Made by a program: the position numbers and the translations under genes. 9,027 nt of DNA from Sphingomonadaceae bacterium (GTDB lineage Bacteria; Pseudomonadota; Alphaproteobacteria; Sphingomonadales; Sphingomonadaceae): contig JAGREF010000367.1 of NCBI GenBank assembly GCA_020446665.1, positions 1 to 9,027 on the forward strand, written 5' to 3'. Positions 6,801 through 9,027 of this stretch are shown here, one piece after another. The notes under the pieces were generated by a model. The model ran no database searches, was not told where the DNA came from, and was given only the letters and a program-made list of their open reading frames with translations. Positions within the stretch are counted from its first letter, which is position 1, and each line of letters begins with the position of its first letter.

Positions 6801-8939
6801 CGCGCAGCAACCGGCGTGAAGGCCGAGGCCCGTCTGGGTGCTGTCCACACGCTCGCTTTTGCCAGCGAAATCGCCACCCGCTATCGTCGCGATGAAATGC
6901 AGGGTGAAGGCATCACCGGCCCCTATCGTCTGTCTTCGCGCGCTATCGTCCCCAATAGCGAACGCGTGGCCATCGAAGTTCGCGACCGTTTCCGTTCGGA
7001 AGTGGTGGTGGATCGCCGCGAGCTGAGCCGCTTCATCGACTATGATATCGACCTGCTCAGCGGCACGATCACCTTCAAGCAGCCCGTGCTGAGCCGCGAT
7101 TTCGACCTCAACCCGCAGTTCATCGTGATTGATTACGAAGTGGATTCCGCGACCGGTCAGGGCGAATGGAATGCAGGCCTGCGCAGCGACGTGACTATGC
7201 TCAATGGCGCACTGCGCATCGGCGCGACAGTGATCACGGACAAGGGCGATGGCTTCCGCACGGAACTCGCCGCACTGGATGTCCGCGCCCGTATCGGCAC
7301 CGACACGGAACTGCGTGCAGAAGTCGGCGGCAGCCGCAGCGAAGGCAGCAGTGATTATGCCTGGATGGTCGAAGCCGAACATCACACCGGCAATCTCGAC
7401 GTGCTCGCTTATGCCCGCTCACTCGATTCCAACTATGGCGTCGGTCAGCAGTCGGGCGCAGAGCGTGGCCGCCGCAAGGTGGGTGTTGATGCCCGCTACA
7501 GTGTCAGCCAGAAGCTTTCCTTCACGGGCAGCGCATGGCGCGATGACAGCCTGACGGACAATGCCCGTCGCAACGCGGCTCAGCTTCGTGCAAGCTGGCG
7601 CAGCGCCCGCACGGACGCCCATCTCGGCCTTGCGCATTTTGCTGACAAGCTTGACGACGGCACGCGCTCCAGCTCGACTTTGCTGGAAGGCGGCGTGGCC
7701 CAGCGCCTGTTCGATAACAAGCTGGAGCTCAATGCCAGCACCAGCATCGCGCTCAAGGCCAGCGAGTCCATCGATCTTCCGGCCCGCCATCGCTTTGGTG
7801 CGCGCTATGCCATCACCAATGATATTCGTCTGGTCGGCAGCTATGAAATTGCCAAGGGCGAAGCGATTGACGCGCGCACGCTGAATGCCGGTGTGGAAGT
7901 AGCCCCGTGGAGCGGCGCGATCATCAGCGGCAGCCTCGGTCAGCAGAATATCGACGAATTTGGCAAGCGCAGCTTCGCCGCATTCGGCCTTGCCCAGTCG
8001 CTGCCGGTTTCGCAGGAACTGACGCTGGACTTCACGCTGGACGGCAACCGTTCGCTGGGTGGCAACAGCTTTGACGGCGTGCTCAACGATGCGCATCCCG
8101 TTTCCAGCGGTGGCCATCTGGGCGCCGATGGTGGCCAGTTCGAAGACTTCACGGCGGTTACGCTGGGCGGCACCTGGCGCAAGGAGCGCTGGACAGCCAC
8201 GATGCGCGGCGAATATCGCGATGGCGAGGAAGCTGACCGCAAGGGGCTGACTTTCGGGGCGATCCGTCAGCTGGGCGACGGCAGTGCCGTGGGCACCGGC
8301 TTCATCTGGACCCGCGCCACCGCCAGTAATGGTGCCGCTACCGAAGTGATGGACGGCGCGATCTCGCTCGCCCATCGCCCCGACGAATCCGCATTCGCAG
8401 CACTCGCCAAAGTGGAATTCCGCAGTGACAAGGTCACCGGCGCAGTGGCTGGCGAAACCGGCCCGGCGGGCCGTACTGCATTGACCGTCAATGGCGATGC
8501 CCAGTCACGCCGCGTGATCGCCAGTGTCTCGACCAATTTCTCGCCCCGTGGTGAGGAAGATGGCCAGATGGTGCGCCGCCATGAATTCGGCCTGTTCGTC
8601 GGCGGGCGTTACAATTTTGACAGCTATGGCGATTTCGATCTGTCCGGCGTGACCGTGGTCGGCGGTGCCGATGCCCGCATCGGGATTGGCGACAGCTTCG
8701 AAATCGGTGGCCGTGCAACTGTGCGCAGCAACCTCAAGGATGGAGCGACCAGCTTTGCCATCGGCCCGCAGATCGGCTTTGTCCCGGCAGACGGCATGCT
8801 GCTGACGCTCGGCTACAATATCGAAGGCTTCCGCGACCGCGATTTCAGCGATGCACGCAGCACTGATAAAGGATTTTACGCCTCAATCCGCATGAAGTTC
8901 GATAGTGACACGCTCGGTTTCCTGGGAATCGGACGGTGA
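3834..8939 (+). CDS. Giant modular outer-membrane protein: secreted beta domains plus C-terminal beta-barrel
   Basis: A 1701-residue exported protein, probably the membrane anchor or assembly platform of this cluster. The signal peptide is 1-29 (cleavage after 'GQALA'). Domains in order: a DUF11-closing type strand 'SITNIAEASW' with 'SNEVTFDISE' (31-60); a beta domain with Cys85 and Cys179 and a 'YETANNSGVFMGSIPT' motif (61-215); a carboxypeptidase-regulatory/SdrD B-like fold (216-345); a complete DUF11 domain (346-478, from 'VGLTKTASRAVAQPGDPVFY' through 'AGHAVNRAEATDW'); a second SdrD B-like domain ('GIPGVRVMLEDG', 'TDADGRYHFEGLRPGTHVVQ', 485-580); an Ala-rich linker (586-642); a beta domain (646-740); an invasin-type Ig (Big_1-like) domain (745-860); and about 840 residues of alternating amphipathic strands read as an outer-membrane barrel. 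The segment 1038-1105 ('PNSERVAIEVRDR', 'DYDIDLLSGTITF', 'IVIDYEVD') resembles a motif of large barrels such as SprA. The last strand 'GFYASIRMKF' looks like a barrel-insertion signal, followed by a 12-residue tail. The start has AAGGGA 12 nt upstream, a long spacing. The domain names come from pattern recognition and were not searched. Confidence 0.87.
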   Translation: MRTVYRIWQATSALLALVLLCAFPGQALAQSITNIAEASWDFGPGSTYVRSNEVTFDISEPVVHIDTYRLDSQSSTQTVLRASQCGGGSLPLPGGTSGGSTVGITPETTYHAGEHLIFSVTSPRANTDPGAIDHITVVLTNQSGDREELIVYETANNSGVFMGSIPTAEIPPAPVQGDCELSVRNGETVSIEGWRDGLSTPIATATVNILADPFGLVFDSEDGTPVSGARVTLVDAATGLPATVFADDGVTSWPSTVISGQTITDGAGNTYTMQPGEYRFPLAPLGDYRIVVEPPAPYSAPSTATPAELAGLTRPNGDPFTISDASYGGTLTLASVVPIRVDLPVDRPGIAVGLTKTASRAVAQPGDPVFYTVTLRNNDPSRAKRDVTLVDTPSAWLRLRPESVRVDGVANSNVVTISPDGRQLSIFFDQVAPGATHVVTYAMTVRPDAPAGHAVNRAEATDWRGESVVASASIDIQDETIGSRMTLIGRITEGACSQPKDRRGIPGVRVMLEDGSFAITDADGRYHFEGLRPGTHVVQALGMTLPNGGYFVDCNDNTNSAGSAVTQFVRGQGGSLIVRDFFAILPADAIAALDAAKAADEAGRGKGVTVQEGKSAQPEGAQAAASGADSTNAEAAGADTDWLALGNGPTEFLFPAIDHNPRAPAVRAVIRHKPNQKIELKANGKLVDPMTYDGVRKDPKGRFVVSIWRGIALDGDVTRLQAIVRNEDGSIAEELSRDVHWAAAAARAEFLPDRSQLIADGANKPVIAVRLTDRKGRPVRSGVSGQVTVNAPYESAQALEAMQLRQLSGLGGASPTWTVEGDEGIALIELAPTLVSGPLHLEFTFADDQVTRSQEIESWIEPGDQEWTLVGLAEAAVGSIEIADQMERTGRFDSDLGDNARVAFYTRGRILGKFLITAAYDSAKQEDETRLHGYIDPNAYYTVFADGSHRQFDAASREKLYVRIESKSFYALYGDFETGFDQTQLARYQRAATGVKAEARLGAVHTLAFASEIATRYRRDEMQGEGITGPYRLSSRAIVPNSERVAIEVRDRFRSEVVVDRRELSRFIDYDIDLLSGTITFKQPVLSRDFDLNPQFIVIDYEVDSATGQGEWNAGLRSDVTMLNGALRIGATVITDKGDGFRTELAALDVRARIGTDTELRAEVGGSRSEGSSDYAWMVEAEHHTGNLDVLAYARSLDSNYGVGQQSGAERGRRKVGVDARYSVSQKLSFTGSAWRDDSLTDNARRNAAQLRASWRSARTDAHLGLAHFADKLDDGTRSSSTLLEGGVAQRLFDNKLELNASTSIALKASESIDLPARHRFGARYAITNDIRLVGSYEIAKGEAIDARTLNAGVEVAPWSGAIISGSLGQQNIDEFGKRSFAAFGLAQSLPVSQELTLDFTLDGNRSLGGNSFDGVLNDAHPVSSGGHLGADGGQFEDFTAVTLGGTWRKERWTATMRGEYRDGEEADRKGLTFGAIRQLGDGSAVGTGFIWTRATASNGAATEVMDGAISLAHRPDESAFAALAKVEFRSDKVTGAVAGETGPAGRTALTVNGDAQSRRVIASVSTNFSPRGEEDGQMVRRHEFGLFVGGRYNFDSYGDFDLSGVTVVGGADARIGIGDSFEIGGRATVRSNLKDGATSFAIGPQIGFVPADGMLLTLGYNIEGFRDRDFSDARSTDKGFYASIRMKFDSDTLGFLGIGR

Positions 8940-9027
8940 GTAAGTTGGAGAAGATAGTGAGGGCTGTTGCCTATTTCGCAGGACTCGTGCTGGCATTGTT
9001 GCTGGCCCCGGCCGTGCAGGCGCAGAC
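8936..9027 (+). CDS. Start of an exported protein (3' end outside window)
   Basis: About 30 residues are visible. They form a clean Sec signal peptide: a basic start, a hydrophobic run 'AGLVLALLLAPA' and a likely cleavage after 'AVQA' before Gln. The function cannot be judged from this. Two GTG starts are possible. GTG at 8936 overlaps the previous stop as GTGA, a common coupling arrangement, with GGGA 8 nt upstream. GTG at 8957 has GGAG at 8947-8950 six nt upstream and would give a shorter n-region (M-R-A-V). I give the outer boundary; 8957 is about equally likely. The overlap or tight spacing puts it in the same transcription unit as the giant outer-membrane protein, so it is probably another component of the surface system. 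Confidence 0.75.
   Translation, partial: MSKLEKIVRAVAYFAGLVLALLLAPAVQAQ
8947..8950 (+). promoter_or_regulatory. Ribosome binding site GGAG supporting the alternative GTG start at 8957
   Basis: GGAG, followed by AAGATA and then GTG, gives ideal 6-nt spacing. It lies inside the longer reading of the terminal gene, so it favours, without proving, initiation at 8957 rather than at the overlapping GTG at 8936. Confidence 0.5.

Noticed and set aside
5280..8375. Three long minus-strand reading frames (357, 305 and 318 codons) opposite the giant protein gene
   Set aside because: All lie in the one antisense frame whose codons align with the sense codons. There, stops arise only where the sense strand uses TTA, CTA or TCA, which are rare in this GC-rich gene. 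Their translations show no coherent fold, signal or motif, and the sense frame is strongly supported.

Overview
The window reads as a piece of an alphaproteobacterial chromosome, most likely from the Sphingomonadales (Erythrobacter/Novosphingobium-like). This rests on the moderately high GC, the dihydrolipoamide dehydrogenase C-terminus, and a style of secreted DUF11-type proteins that I associate with that order. The taxonomic call is an inference from protein style; I could not run a search. Nearly all of the sequence is coding. No RNA genes, CRISPR arrays, insertion sequences or phage genes are visible.

Layout. (1) Positions 1-339 are the C-terminal 112 residues of a dihydrolipoyl dehydrogenase (lpdA), a housekeeping gene that marks the edge of core metabolism. 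(2) A GC-rich hairpin at about 345-389 separates it from a convergent gene. (3) Positions 392-1030 on the minus strand encode a 212-residue LuxR/NarL-type regulator whose receiver-like half lacks the phosphoacceptor Asp. (4) A 134-bp divergent intergenic region (1031-1164) is followed by a plus-strand gene cluster running to the end of the window.

The cluster has five genes. Two are secreted, paralogous DUF11-type proteins (1165-2139, 324 aa; 2707-3771, 354 aa). Between them lies a small secreted single-domain protein (2150-2638, 162 aa). Next is a 1701-residue modular outer-membrane protein (3834-8939), and last is the start of another exported protein (8936 onward, cut by the window end). 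Gaps are 10, 68 and 62 nt, then a GTGA overlap, and every gene carries a Sec signal peptide. This looks like one operon for a cell-surface structure.

How they may work together (inference). The two long secreted proteins begin, right after the signal peptide, with the kind of strand that normally closes a DUF11 domain (a 'GTLIENTASATY' type motif). They end exactly one strand short, at '...FDVTID' and '...FQATID'. The 1701-residue protein also begins with such a strand but carries its own complete DUF11 domain. The 162-residue protein lacks the N-terminal strand and also stops short. This pattern fits a head-to-tail polymer built by strand donation, anchored by the outer-membrane barrel protein and capped by the small protein. 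It has not been shown here experimentally or by structure prediction, but it is the most interesting idea in the window. The divergent LuxR-type regulator is the natural candidate controller.
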